A stretch of 64,000 nt of DNA from Capitulum mitella (lineage: Eukaryota > Arthropoda > Thecostraca > Pollicipedomorpha > Pollicipedidae): assembly GCA_030062745.1 (NCBI GenBank), contig CP099839.1:45396796-45460795 (forward strand). The letters run 5' to 3'. This document shows positions 23,201 through 31,974 of the stretch, one piece after another. Within the stretch, counting starts at the first letter, position 1; every line of letters starts with the position of its first letter. The notes under the pieces were generated by a model. That model saw only the letters and a program-made list of their open reading frames with translations. It had not been told where the DNA came from and did no database searches. Position numbers and translations under genes: made by a program.

Positions 23201-26200
23201 GAAGGACTTGGACCATTTGCGGAGTTCCTCGGGACGGTTCTTTTTCGCCCGCAAATTCCCGGCGAAAATGGACGATCCCGTCCGGGAGGAATATCGCGCC
23301 GTCTTCGGCCGTCCGTATTATGACAGCATCCTGCACGTGTTCACAACGTGGCTGGTGAGGTCAGTACGGACGGCGCACCGCGCCCAGAGACGCAACCAGA
23401 GCAGCGGCCAGAAATGCTTAACGAGAGAGTTTTGTCAGTACATTAAGGGAGTAGTAAAAGATCGGTACAGCATGCATCTGCAGGGGCGCAGACGGAATTT
23501 TCTTAAGGAGGGAGAGGGCGGAGCTCAGAGTGAACTGAAATCATACGAAAACCATCTGCCGGGAAGACGTTGTGCAATGGTTTTTACGAAAAATGCGGGC
23601 CTAAGGGGCTGCGCCTCTGCGCACCTGGATGACTCCTCAGCAAAATTAAAAGTCGCATACCGATGCAATGGTCTCTTTCCGTGCAGTACTGACACTGAAA
23701 TCTGACGTATTCCTGCGGTACATAAGCATCCCTTTATGTCTGTTATTTAGTAAAGTTTATTTACTTTCCGTTTTTTAGATATATGGCCAAGATTAGTATA
23801 GTGTGGATGAAGCTAGGTAACAGCTCTCAAGAGGAGGACATCGTGACCAAACCGCTGCAGGTATTTACAACCTCTAGTTAGTGCTCTTACTTAAGCATTT
23901 GCATATAGTTGGTGTTCTCATGATCTGAAATGTTTGTTTCAGCCTGCTCATATGTGTTCGTCCTCTTCTGTGGTTTCTTCCCGAACTGGTGCTCATAGAT
24001 GTTGCCGAGTGAAGCTTGATTTGAAGAGTGAGATTTAATTACAAATATGAAAGATGACTTTCACAAAAGCTGAAGAACGTAGGTGAATGATTGGATAGGG
24101 ATTTCAGGACTCACTCATCTTGCCAAAGCGACATTGGCAATAGGCTGGGAGCCTGCTGAATAACATGTGATTCGTCTCCCTGGCACACTGGACGTGGTCG
24201 TCATTATCCGTCAGTGGGTGATGTACCACTTATGGATGATGGATATAAAAACAGCACAGAGTGACTACGGGTACCTCTTTCAGATATTCATCAAAAACGT
24301 TACCCTCCTTAAAAAAAACGACAAAAATTGACGTGGTGCCGATTCGCCTACGCCTGTTTTGCGTCCCTATGAATCCGGAAACAAATGGTATGAAAAATAT
24401 GGTGTCAAAAATGCACTTAATTGCTGATTTGCGTTTGCCTCATTCCGTTCACAACGAGATAACTTAAGTTGGCCTTTCCAGGTTTATCCCAGGTTCGAGC
24501 CGTTATCAGAATGCTGCAATGTGCTGCACATGAGGGAAAACCAGGCCATCTTCTCATACGCATACATCGTGGATTTCGCCGCGGTAAGAATATAACCAGA
24601 TGGCAAGTGATGTGAACCAACTCCATTGCTTTGGGAGTAGGTAGCTTTCATTATTTGGAGAGACTGTGGTAATGAATGGGTATAAAATGAAGGCACTTGC
24701 TAATAAATCTGAATACGTGATTGCCAAATGCTACGTTTCACCAGACACCAAGTGCTTTTTGTTTGACAGTGGACAGAATTCTGCAACAGACGAACACAAA
24801 AATTCGCATAAAAAGACACATAGGAAGACAACAGGTGGATAACACTAACAGCAGGCGAAAAGCTATCTCATTATTGTCCCTGTCCGTAGTATCGACCCTT
24901 CCCCTCATCCCTTTTGGTCAGTTTCCCATTCTCTGGCCACTGGAGCCGACTCAAACCGGTCCTGCCCCATGGCCTGGTGACAGTGCCGCGTGCGGTCGCC
25001 GGCAGGGCGGCACGTGGTACCGGTCCCGCGTGCTGGTGACGCCGCCGGTGCGTTGTTTCCCGGCGGGCCACCTGCGCAGTGTCCGGGTCACCACCAGCCC
25101 CGCGCCGTACCGCGGCCGCCTCGGCGGCCAGATGAACGCCCCGGTGCCGTACCTGCCGGCCGGCGCGGCGCCGCTGCTCGTCGAGCTGTGGTTCCACGTC
25201 CCGGAACGGCACACGGCGGCTGCGTACGACGTCTGCGACCGGCAGCGCCACAGGCAGACGGTCCGGTTCCCGCGAATGAACGTCACCGCCAGGACGGCCG
25301 ACCCGGTCCGGCTCAGCATCCAGCTCTGGGAGGGGCACACCCTGAGGTGAGGGGTCCAGCTCTGGGAGGGGCGCACCCTGAGGTGAGGGGTCCAGCTCTG
25401 GGAGGGGCACACCCTGAGGTGAAGGATCCAGCTCTGAGAGGGGCACACCTGAAGTGAGGGGTCCAGCTCTGGGAGGGGCGCACCCTGAGGTGAGGGGTCC
25501 AGCTCTGAGAGGGGCACACCTGAAGTGAGGGGTCCATCTGTGGGAGGGGCACACACTGACGTGAGAGGTTCAGCTCTGCGGACACACCCGAGTGAGAGGC
25601 CCAGCTCTGGGGGGACACACCCTGAGGCGAGATAGAGAAGGGTCCAGGACTGGAAAATCTTGATACAGCTATGAAACAGGCATGTGGAAGTGGCGCGGCA
25701 AAAGGTGAATCTCTCCGACGAACTCATGGTCGAGCGAAACCAATTATACTACATGCAAAAACGCCGTCCTGTATCGTTGGTTTGATGGCCATTTAAATAT
25801 TGCAGATGCCACCGCAGCAAACCAATCCAAAGCAATCACGGCGCACCAGGCGGTGGTGGATCCCGCTTGTTCGGAAATCGAGCGCTACTGACATGAAGCT
25901 GGGGAGTTTCGCCGACCGCCAGCGATTTTCAGCAGCCGTACGTTCCGTCCGCCGTCAGGTGTTCAACCACGAAAGAGATCGAGTGGAGCGTGTCGCCACC
26001 ACGGCGCGGGTCGTCGCCCTGGGCCCGCTCGGACCTCGCCATGGCAGCCAACGTCACGCTGCCGTGCGGAGACCTGTCGCCTGGCCAGCGGCTGCTGCTG
26101 CTGCACGACGTGAGCAGCGCGCCCGTAGGCGCGGGACGTGATGGTACCCCCAACGGTGGCTTTGGTTCTACCGGAAGACGGCATTGACTTACTGTCCTGG

Positions 26201-27664
26201 CAAAATTAAGGGTACTTCTTCAAACCTCGCCGGGCCAGCTTTCGGATCTACCTCCACCGGGACGGGGTTCATGAGAACCTCCGCCCTTCTCCAAGATCTC
26301 GAGAACAATAAGCAGCACAAAAGAAAATGTAAAAACACCGTTTGGAAGGCCTTCGCGAACTAGACGATGGCGCTCAGTCCGACCAGGTTAATACTGCGGT
26401 CACCAGAGGTCGTCTTAAATCAAGTGACCTGTTGACATTCTTGGCGGAAAACTGTAACAATCAAGCTGTTTAAGTGGCTCCAAAGAGGTTAGACGTAAAA
26501 AATGTCTGATGACCTTGTCTGGTGCAGTAAAAGTGCGCCTGAGGTCAAATTTGGTCATTCCCTGCAAAAATGAAAATAAAGGAAAAATTCCATTATTTTG
26601 CCAAGGCAATAGTCGCGTATTTTCATTGCAGAGGACTGTGTTTGGACTAGATTGCGTCGTAAATGCGTTCAGGATGCATAGCAACCATTATATTACCGCC
26701 GCACAAGGTTAACCCAGGTCAAACTTCTGGCGCACAAAATCGGGGGCTTCTGGTGTCTGTCGTACCATCTGCCTCGTCGTCATTGATCAAACACAGCGCG
26801 ACATAAAACCCCACAACCCCACAACAATGGTTCACTCAATATTCCTTCTACATCATGAGCTCATGCACCAAACCATTTTTTCATGTAAGTTACACAGACA
26901 CCTTAGCACTTTTCGATTTCCTCCAACCGCAGGAGGACGCAACCGAGCCGCATTCGTACGAGGTGTCACTGCTGTTCGTCAGCTGGGAGATGGAGCCAGA
27001 GGGCAGCACCGACGAGTTCTGGCAGGTGGAGGACGTCGCCCGGCTGGAGGATCTTGCTCTGACCCGGCAGCCGTCAGCGAGGCGAGTCGAAGGACCCAGC
27101 CATGAACACTTTTCATAGAAACTCACTTGCTAGTGCACCGTGTTCACAATGACATCCTTGTTCACGAGAGCCATCTTCATTAGAGGCGGGAGGGGTAAGG
27201 CGCCAGTGTTGTTTTCACTAACGTAAGCTACAAACGCATCATTATTATGTTAGACGTCATCGATCCGGTATGGTGTGTTACGTTGTACTGCAGCTAACCC
27301 CGGCCTCGGAGGCACACCTTGTGACTGAGAGCGCGGTCTGCGACAGGGCGAACCACTGGCGGGCGCAGGACGAGCTGTGAGTGTAAGGCCGGCGCCGGCA
27401 AGAGAGACTGTTGCAGGCTCCGTCCTTCGCAGTGGTCAGCTCGCACCGTCACAGACATCCCACCCTGGACAAAGACGAGGCTCGTGTGAGGTCTAAAATA
27501 GCCACCCCGCTGAGGGATCAGACTCGCTTGGAACGCATCACCCGAGTGCCTTTGGCGTTTGAGCTTCTGACCTCGGCGCACGTGATCCAGTGGCCGTGCT
27601 AAGTGTTACGAATCGTGTTCTGTGCAGCGCCTCCGAGTGGTCCAGGGGCCATGGTTCTGAATAG
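10339..27664 (+). CDS. oxt: Peptide O-xylosyltransferase homologue with N-terminal SUEL-lectin-like module
   Basis: The family (GT14, XYLT/oxt) transfers xylose from UDP-xylose to serine of proteoglycan core proteins, the first step of chondroitin and heparan sulfate synthesis, in the ER-Golgi lumen. Eighteen phase-consistent exons give 2,649 nt (882 aa plus stop), close to the usual family length of roughly 865-960 aa. Seen in order: signal peptide; SUEL-like module; the Cys-rich EQCRRQMSEMLC block; KIGFYILVH; HLYVIHVDRR; WGSDRILRAEL; HWDFAVPLSGRDLPLRP; RRFAEFI and FATLLMNSP; FFFARKF; and a C-terminal XYLT domain (LLVELWFHVPERHTAAAYDV). The donor-substrate motif DGGSDW of vertebrate XYLTs is replaced by VYGHSTW, so activity is not certain. 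The start ATG at 10,339 was chosen because a signal peptide follows directly. The last three exons are the least certain. Confidence 0.85.
11203..11340 (+). repeat. 33-34-bp minisatellite spanning the donor of oxt exon 2
   Basis: Four units end in GGCTGG(A/C)GGAAG. The first is the real exon end (CCCGGCTGGCGGAAG/GTGGGC), and three further copies follow in the intron at about 33-34-bp spacing, three of the four followed by GTG. Each unit therefore repeats the coding end PxxGWRK and a splice donor. Confidence 0.85.
13361..14111 (+). CDS. oxt: oxt exons 3-4: end of lectin module and Cys-rich stem
   Basis: Exons 13361..13575 (phase 0 to 2) and 13936..14111 (phase 2 to 1). Exon 3 begins VVHLEYRSLLESG and has a potential glycosylation site NYS. 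Exon 4 reads EQCRRQMSEMLCALEY, equivalent to the CKQQI..xxC helix that precedes the catalytic domain in XYLT1/2. It then has a Pro/Gly-rich linker of about 40 residues before exon 5. Confidence 0.78.
16137..16700 (+). CDS. oxt: oxt exons 5-6: start of the GT14 catalytic domain
   Basis: Exons 16137..16207 (phase 1 to 0) and 16500..16700 (phase 0). They read KIGFYILVHTDFEAL, MELLGLMYDPAHLYVIHVD, RRRLELALDDSY, and then WGSDRILRAELE. These match the GT14 opening strand-helix pattern (IxFxxLVH ... YxIHVD ... WGGxSLL). The IHVD aspartate and the tryptophan of the WG motif are present; the second glycine of WGG is serine here. The phase match of exon 4 to exon 5 (C plus CG gives proline) supports the short 71-nt exon. 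Confidence 0.88.
18061..18138. mobile_element. Solo right end of another piggyBac-like element
   Basis: The sequence up to GGGTTAA (18,132-18,138), read on the minus strand, gives TTAACCC, then the outer CTCCGGCCGG, a spacer and an inner CCGGCCGGAGGTGGGGGGCG hairpin block. That is the same architecture as the right ends of the other elements. I found no left end upstream inside the hAT element, so it is probably a deleted or solo terminus. Confidence 0.4.
18151..19566. mobile_element. piggyBac-like non-autonomous element nested in the hAT-like element
   Basis: Its left end is TTAA-CCCTATTCCCTG (18,151) and its right end is the inverse CAGAGAATATGG-TTAA (19,563-19,566). The inner motif GGGGGGGGCAGAT recurs at both ends, with the longer spacer on the right. 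Length is 1,416 bp with no transposase frame. Its position inside the hAT element shows that it inserted later. Confidence 0.65.
20652..20813 (+). repeat. 90-bp tandem duplication spanning the acceptor of oxt exon 7
   Basis: CTGCGTGACTGGACG begins at 20,659 and again at 20,749. Both copies continue through the acceptor TGTCTGCAG and the exon start TGTCTGGAGGAGCT before diverging. The start of a further unit (GATGGGGTTGAACG) lies at 16,939, on the other side of the hAT insertion. So the transposon landed inside this repeat. Confidence 0.85.
20792..22701 (+). CDS. oxt: oxt exons 7-10: catalytic core
   Basis: Exons 20792..20976, 21419..21499, 21976..22128 and 22599..22701, phases 0-2-2-2-0. Exon 7 has HWDFAVPLSGRDLPLRPVWE, the WDFFINLSxxDYPIRT block of the family. 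Exon 8 (YGCEGFIFNASRPSNK) replaces the ECDxHMWRLGD region. Exon 9 has TWKALDRRFAEFI and DEHAFATLLMNSPL, which match the SDWFxLxRRFVEY and ESFFHTVLENS blocks. Exon 10 ends DDVEFCGR at the position of the DWCGCSPND motif. For exon 10 the acceptor CCCTCAG at 22,598 fits the phase; the GCAG at 22,564 does not. Confidence 0.84.
21063..21146. repeat. 7-bp minisatellite GGTCTGT
   Basis: About eleven copies of GGTCTGT with two irregular units, in the oxt intron between exons 7 and 8. Confidence 0.9.
21826..21955. repeat. Diverged tandem duplication of about 68 bp before oxt exon 9
   Basis: CTGCAGCCGTGCCTCACTAT (about 21,828) and CTGCAGCCGTACTTCACTAT (about 21,896) begin two copies that both continue through GGAC(A/G)GTCGTCC and GCTGTGTG. 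The second copy ends shortly before the exon 9 acceptor. Confidence 0.7.
23181..24583 (+). CDS. oxt: oxt exons 11-13: end of catalytic domain
   Basis: Exons 23181..23359, 23779..23860 and 24482..24583. Exon 11 holds FFFARKF, the basic signature that contacts the nucleotide sugar in XYLTs. It leaves by a GTCAGT donor: the GTGAGG five bases upstream looks stronger but gives a phase that no reading frame in exon 12 accepts. Exon 12 has a potential N-glycosylation site (NSS). Exon 13 reads ECCNVLHMRENQAIFSYAYI, matching the Cys-containing strand before the C-terminal domain. Confidence 0.78.
25006..26109 (+). CDS. oxt: oxt exons 14-15: XYLT C-terminal domain
   Basis: Exons 25006..25346 (phase 0 to 2) and 25959..26109 (phase 2 to 0). 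Exon 14 contains RLGGQMNAPVPYL, LLVELWFHVPERHTAAAYDV and VRLSIQLWEGHTLR. These correspond to the FGGLLGPMDEP, VIWVDP..AATYDI and WTVKILHHW stretches of the XYLT C-terminal domain. Exon 15 reads EIEWSVSPPRRGSSP and ANVTLPCGD. The exon 14 donor is repeated about seven times downstream in a 36-bp minisatellite. Confidence 0.78.
25311..25627 (+). repeat. 36-bp minisatellite spanning the donor of oxt exon 14
   Basis: About eight units of CCAGCTCTGGGAGGGGCACA followed by CCTGAGGTGAGGGGT. The first unit is the last 30 nt of exon 14 plus its donor CTGAG/GTGAGG. Donor-like GTGAGG or GTGAAG recurs at 25,383, 25,419, 25,454, 25,490, 25,525 and 25,561. Confidence 0.9.
26933..27664 (+). CDS. oxt: oxt exons 16-18: predicted C-terminus
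   Basis: Exons 26933..27025, 27294..27376 and 27628..27664. Exon 16 reads YEVSLLFVSWEMEPEG and ends at FWQ with a weak GTGGAG donor. Its frame stays open to a TAG at 27,116, so the protein could instead end there. Exon 17 reads SAVCDRANHWRAQDE and has a strong GTGAGT donor inside the CTG before an apparent TGA. Exon 18 restores the frame (LASEWSRGHGSE) and stops with TAG at 27,662-27,664. XYLTs also end in a Cys/Trp/Ser-rich tail, which fits, but similarity is slight. Confidence 0.5.
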
Positions 27665-30406
27665 CTGAGCTGGTTCTGAGCGCCTTACGCCTGGCCAGGG
27701 ATCTTTGAACGTGGACGCCACAGCCCGAAGTGTCGTCCTGACTTAGGGTCTCAACACCTCGTAAGAGTGCCACTTTTGTGTCAAATCGCGTGCCTGAAAG
27801 CGTTGCGGGCCCGACCGAGCGAACCAATCAGGTTCACGAACGTCACAGACGAAACTGTCTGCTGCAGACCTGTGCCCAGTACCTCAGCATCAGTGCTAGT
27901 AGCCGCGTTTAGGATCTCCGTTGCTGCGCTTTTCAGCGTCGGACGGAATAGGCCGCAACGTTCAGGTTAGTGCAGTTCTCAGCGCCCCCGCGATCGTTCT
28001 GGCGTCTGCGGCGGTCCTGTCACCTGTTGACCGATGTGCCTCATTAGACATTTCGCGTGTGTAAACAAGCCTGTGGAACCTTGTCCTCACGTCTAATCTG
28101 TCTATGCAGCCGAACGCGGGCAGTTTTCACCACAGATGCAGAAGCAGGGGTGTGGTTTCCTATCTCTCTGTGGGTGCCGGGCGCCCACAAAATGGAAATG
28201 AGCACCGGCAATAGGACTTGGGTACCCACAACTTAAAGTATGTTTAAATACTTGAATATAGTTATATTTTCAGGCCCATGTCGTTACCCACCTAAAATCA
28301 GCTTTATCAACAATAATCAGAACTTATTTACTCCATTGTCACCCACTTATTGCTTTTTCCCTCACTCTTCAAGTAAAATTGGCAAGCTGGGTCCTGGACC
28401 AAGGTCCTCCATTACAGCGAATGTATCTAGTCAAATCGTGATTTTTAACTGTACACATGCGATTAAAGAGGGCATTTTTATAAATCGAAGCGTAAGTACC
28501 ATTCATTCTTGCCAACTCGTTCTCGTAAGCTCATATTTTATTAGGTTAAGTACGCTGGCTACCAGCCTAAGGTTTATCTATTTATCAGTTTCTTTTCAGC
28601 ACTGAAATCACCGACAAAACGTGTAAGCGTATCGTTAGTCTTAGCGATGTCGAAGCTGACAGCAGCTGACGAACATCGGAACTGTGATTGTGGTAATCAT
28701 GTATTCATGTAAGCACCGCCGCACTTTCGCAAACTGAATTTCCCACGCAGGCATGCATTACGTCAATAGGCCGAAATACGTTGGTGTTTGTCAAAACAAT
28801 CGTCGTTGCCGTTTATAACTGTGTCTGGTATATAGCAAGGCAGTGCTGGGTACGCATCGGGTGCGTCCAAGGTTTACCTTCGTATGTGTTTTCTGCTCTC
28901 TGATTGGTTCCTTTCTCCAGCACTGCCTTATTGTATTTCGAGTACCGATAGCACCGTCGATAAATGCAATAACTAGAATGCGTGAAATATTGGCCTAGGA
29001 TGACCATAATGCATTCCATTTTATTATCCATTATTCCAAAATACGTTCCATTCACATAATTCGTAAACAGTTATAAATATTCGCCGGAGTCTGTTTTTGA
29101 GGTAACGGAAAAACAGACCCTTTAAAAAACCCTTTAATGATGTTGCCGCCATACAGGCATCCATGATTTACGTAACATATCCTTCTGCAATTTACCTCCC
29201 GTAATACCTTTTCAAATTCATTTCTCTGAGCTTCAGGCATAGACGCCTGTCACGACCGACCTCCCCCTCCCCCGTCCACTCCGCGATACGCAAGATACGG
29301 ATGTCCCCACCATATGCCTTTTGGGCACCCACAATCATTTTCCAAACACCACACCCGTGTGCAGAAGTTATACACGTCACGAATTTTTTACTCAAAGAAT
29401 GAAGTTCACCCGCCCTCGGGACATGTGTGATCACAACAGCTTTTCCAAAACAGACGTAAAGTTTATTTCAACAAGACAACGAAGACAACAATACGGCCGT
29501 TGGCAGCAGGTTCTCAACCCAGTACATCCGTAAAGGCTCAGAACAAAAGCATTAAATAGTGAAACATTGCTAATATCCGAACCTGTTCGCTCTATACTAG
29601 TGGAAAATATTTCTTCAGGGAGAAAAATAAGCGCTGTTAGCACTCTCCATACGCAACTCCTGCTACGAGCACTAGTATGAACATATTTACCACCTCTGCA
29701 CAACCTTACTACACGGCGTAACATGTCAACAAATTCTGGCACAAAAAGAACTAGAGATACGATCTGAAATAACAACGCTGCCGGCGGCCGGGTGGCCACT
29801 TCTCATTTCCTCCGCCGCGGACGTAGCAGCTCAACAAAGGGCTGCGCGGCACGAGGCCGAAGACAACCCGGCCGCCCGGCCCATCCCGCCCCGCACAACA
29901 GTCTGCATCACTGCCCGGCCGGCCGCCACCGGGTAACAGCCGGCCCGGCCTTGTCTGGGCGCTCACCACGCCCCGTTGATCGGTTGTACCTGCTGGAAGT
30001 TACGGCGCGGCGCCGACGCCGGCTCGGCGGCCGGCCCCGGGAGGCCGCCGGCCGGCGTCCGCCCGCCCGCTCACTGCTTCTCTCTCTCCGTCTCTCGCAC
30101 GCACCGGCCGCGTGCTGTGTTGTTCGCCGCGCGCTCACCATCACACGGTGCGCACAGGGTGTCCACGGCCAGCCGCCGACCGGCTGACGGTTCAGCTGCC
30201 AAGCGCACAGGTCTCTGTCTCTCGACCAGAAGGCGGTGCTCTTTCCGAAGGCCCCCCCCCCCGGCCCGCCGCGGTGCTCAGATCCGGACCAGGCCGGCCG
30301 CTCCGCGTTCAGACGCCGTCCTGAGCCGGGGTGAGCCGGCCGCAGCCGCCGTCCCGCTGGAGCCGGCCGCCGGCGGCGCGGCGCGACACAGGGTCAGCAG
30401 CAGGCT
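27665..30406. other. Intergenic and 3'-UTR space between convergent oxt and Itpr
   Basis: oxt (+) and Itpr (-) face each other tail to tail here. Candidate Itpr polyadenylation signals (AATAAA on the minus strand) are at about 29,463-29,468 and 29,022-29,027. A possible oxt signal, ATTAAA, is near 28,464. The block 29,770-30,400 is unusually GC-rich with CpG and would be the start of the Itpr 3'UTR. No further coding exon was recognised. Confidence 0.5.
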
Positions 30407-31974
30407 CTAGAGGTGATTGGCGGCGTCGTTCGGGTGCGGCGCGTGGCCCGGCTGCAGCAGGTCGAAACGTTGCTTCTGTTTGCGCTGCTCGCTCATCTGT
30501 CGGCAGGGGAGCGGGCGCCGCGGGCGGTCAGGGCCCGGCCGGACCATCACACTCCGCGGGCCAGGCCCAGCCGCCGGTCGGCAGTGCGCCGTCCCGGGCA
30601 GCGGCACAAAACTGTACAGCACTACACGACTGGAAAACATCTACTGGGGGTTAATATTTCAAAGAATTGTCTTTCATTCTATGCTGTTATTGCTCAGCTC
30701 TATGTTGTGATTCTTCAGACTGGATGCCATAACGCTGCCATTGTGAAAAAGTTTGTCGCAATTCACTGTCATCGGTAACTGAGAACATTTTCAGCTTTTT
30801 TATAAAAGCCGCGAGTTGTCCCCACCCCATCTGTCTATGAACGGAGCACACAAGCTAGCCATTCATCTTGGGGTCCAAAGCGGCGCCTTTTTCGAGTTAC
30901 TCGCTGCTGCGAGGTCCCAATCCTGACCTGCGCATGTGTTTTCGATCCACGGCCATTTCCAGCCCACTCAAAGCCGATTCGCGGACGTCCCAAGGTAACA
31001 TCGCCCCAATCTATGGTCACCCTCAGCGCACCCGGTCCCGATCCACGGCCGTTCCCTGCTCACCTGGTCCTCATCCGCGGTCCTCCCCAGCTCACCTGGT
31101 CCTCATCCGCGGTCGTCCCCAGCTCACCTGGTCCCGATCCACGGTCATCCCCAGCTCACCTGGTCCCGATCCACGGCCGTTCCCTGCTCACCTGGTCCCG
31201 ATCCGAGGTCGTCCCCGGCTCACCTGGTCTCGCAGCTCGGCCAGCTGGTCGGACAGCGTTTTCACCAGGCCCATGGTGGTGTCGAGCTTGTGCTGCAGAC
31301 TGCGCAGGTCGTTCTGTTCGCCCTCTGCCTCGCCCGTGGTCAGCGACATGGCGCGCATACGCGGGAACCAGTCCAGGTTCTTCTCCTGCGGCCGGCGGCG
31401 CGCGCGCCCGGGGTCAGGGCTGGCTCTCCTCCCACTCACAACGGATCCGGAGAGGCCGGAATAGATCCGATTTGGCGCCAATTTCACGCACCGGAGCGTG
31501 CTTCTCACGGGTCAGCGACAATCCGTGGTCGGCGGTAAGTTTAGAGCCGAGTCTACAGTCCGCTGCAAGGCTCTTGCACTGCAGGGGCTACGGCTACGGA
31601 TTCAGCATTACGTTTGAAAAATGCAACTAAAACTAAACGAGGTATAGCTAAAATGTTCCCAACATTCAAAGAAACCCTCCTGACTTCACAACGTATCTTT
31701 CCCCGGTAAAAACGGCATCAACAGGCTAAATGTGGAGTCTCGCGCGCCATGGAGCGCGCGAGACTCCACAAACTGAGCCCCGCGTTAAGCAGGTGACGGC
31801 AGTTGCGCAGTACCTGGACCATGTTGTGGACGTAGCTCTCGGGTCCAGTGAACTCTGTCGACACCTTCACCTTGATCAGCACGATAAAGTACAGGTAATG
31901 CCACATGTTGTGCTCGTTCTTGACGTGTTCCTCAAATGTGACCGATTTATTGTCGAAGTCACTCCGCTGCAGTC
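30407..31974 (-). CDS. Itpr: Itpr exons 34-36: C-terminal cytosolic domain
   Basis: Exons 31814..31974, 31224..31385 and 30407..30496. Exon 34 completes the zinc-binding module (two Cys in exon 33; EEH..NEH here) and reads [14 protein letters not shown] and TGPESYV. Exon 35 encodes the C-terminal coiled coil ([13 protein letters not shown], then [13 protein letters not shown]). The terminal exon reads [14 protein letters not shown], ends NDAANHL and stops with TAG. The exon 35 donor CAG/GTGAGC is repeated five more times downstream in a 32-bp minisatellite. Confidence 0.95.

Noticed and set aside
24951-25727. 258-codon minus-strand frame with repeated LDPSPQGVPLPE-like units
   Set aside because: It is produced by the 36-bp minisatellite and the reverse of oxt exon 14; repetitive, no homology.
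25806-25895. Possible extra oxt exon after a TTGCAG acceptor
   Set aside because: The phase fits, but the frame hits TGA after about 30 codons without a convincing donor, and exon 14 joins directly to exon 15 in phase.
26708-26720. TTAACCC near an AGGTCA motif as another piggyBac-like end
   Set aside because: No inverse GGGTTAA partner or inner hairpin was found within 1.5 kb.
27366-27380. Apparent C-terminal QDEL ER-retrieval signal on oxt exon 17
   Set aside because: The TGA forming it is part of a strong GTGAGT donor, and splicing to 27,628 restores the frame with matching phase, so the stop is probably intronic.
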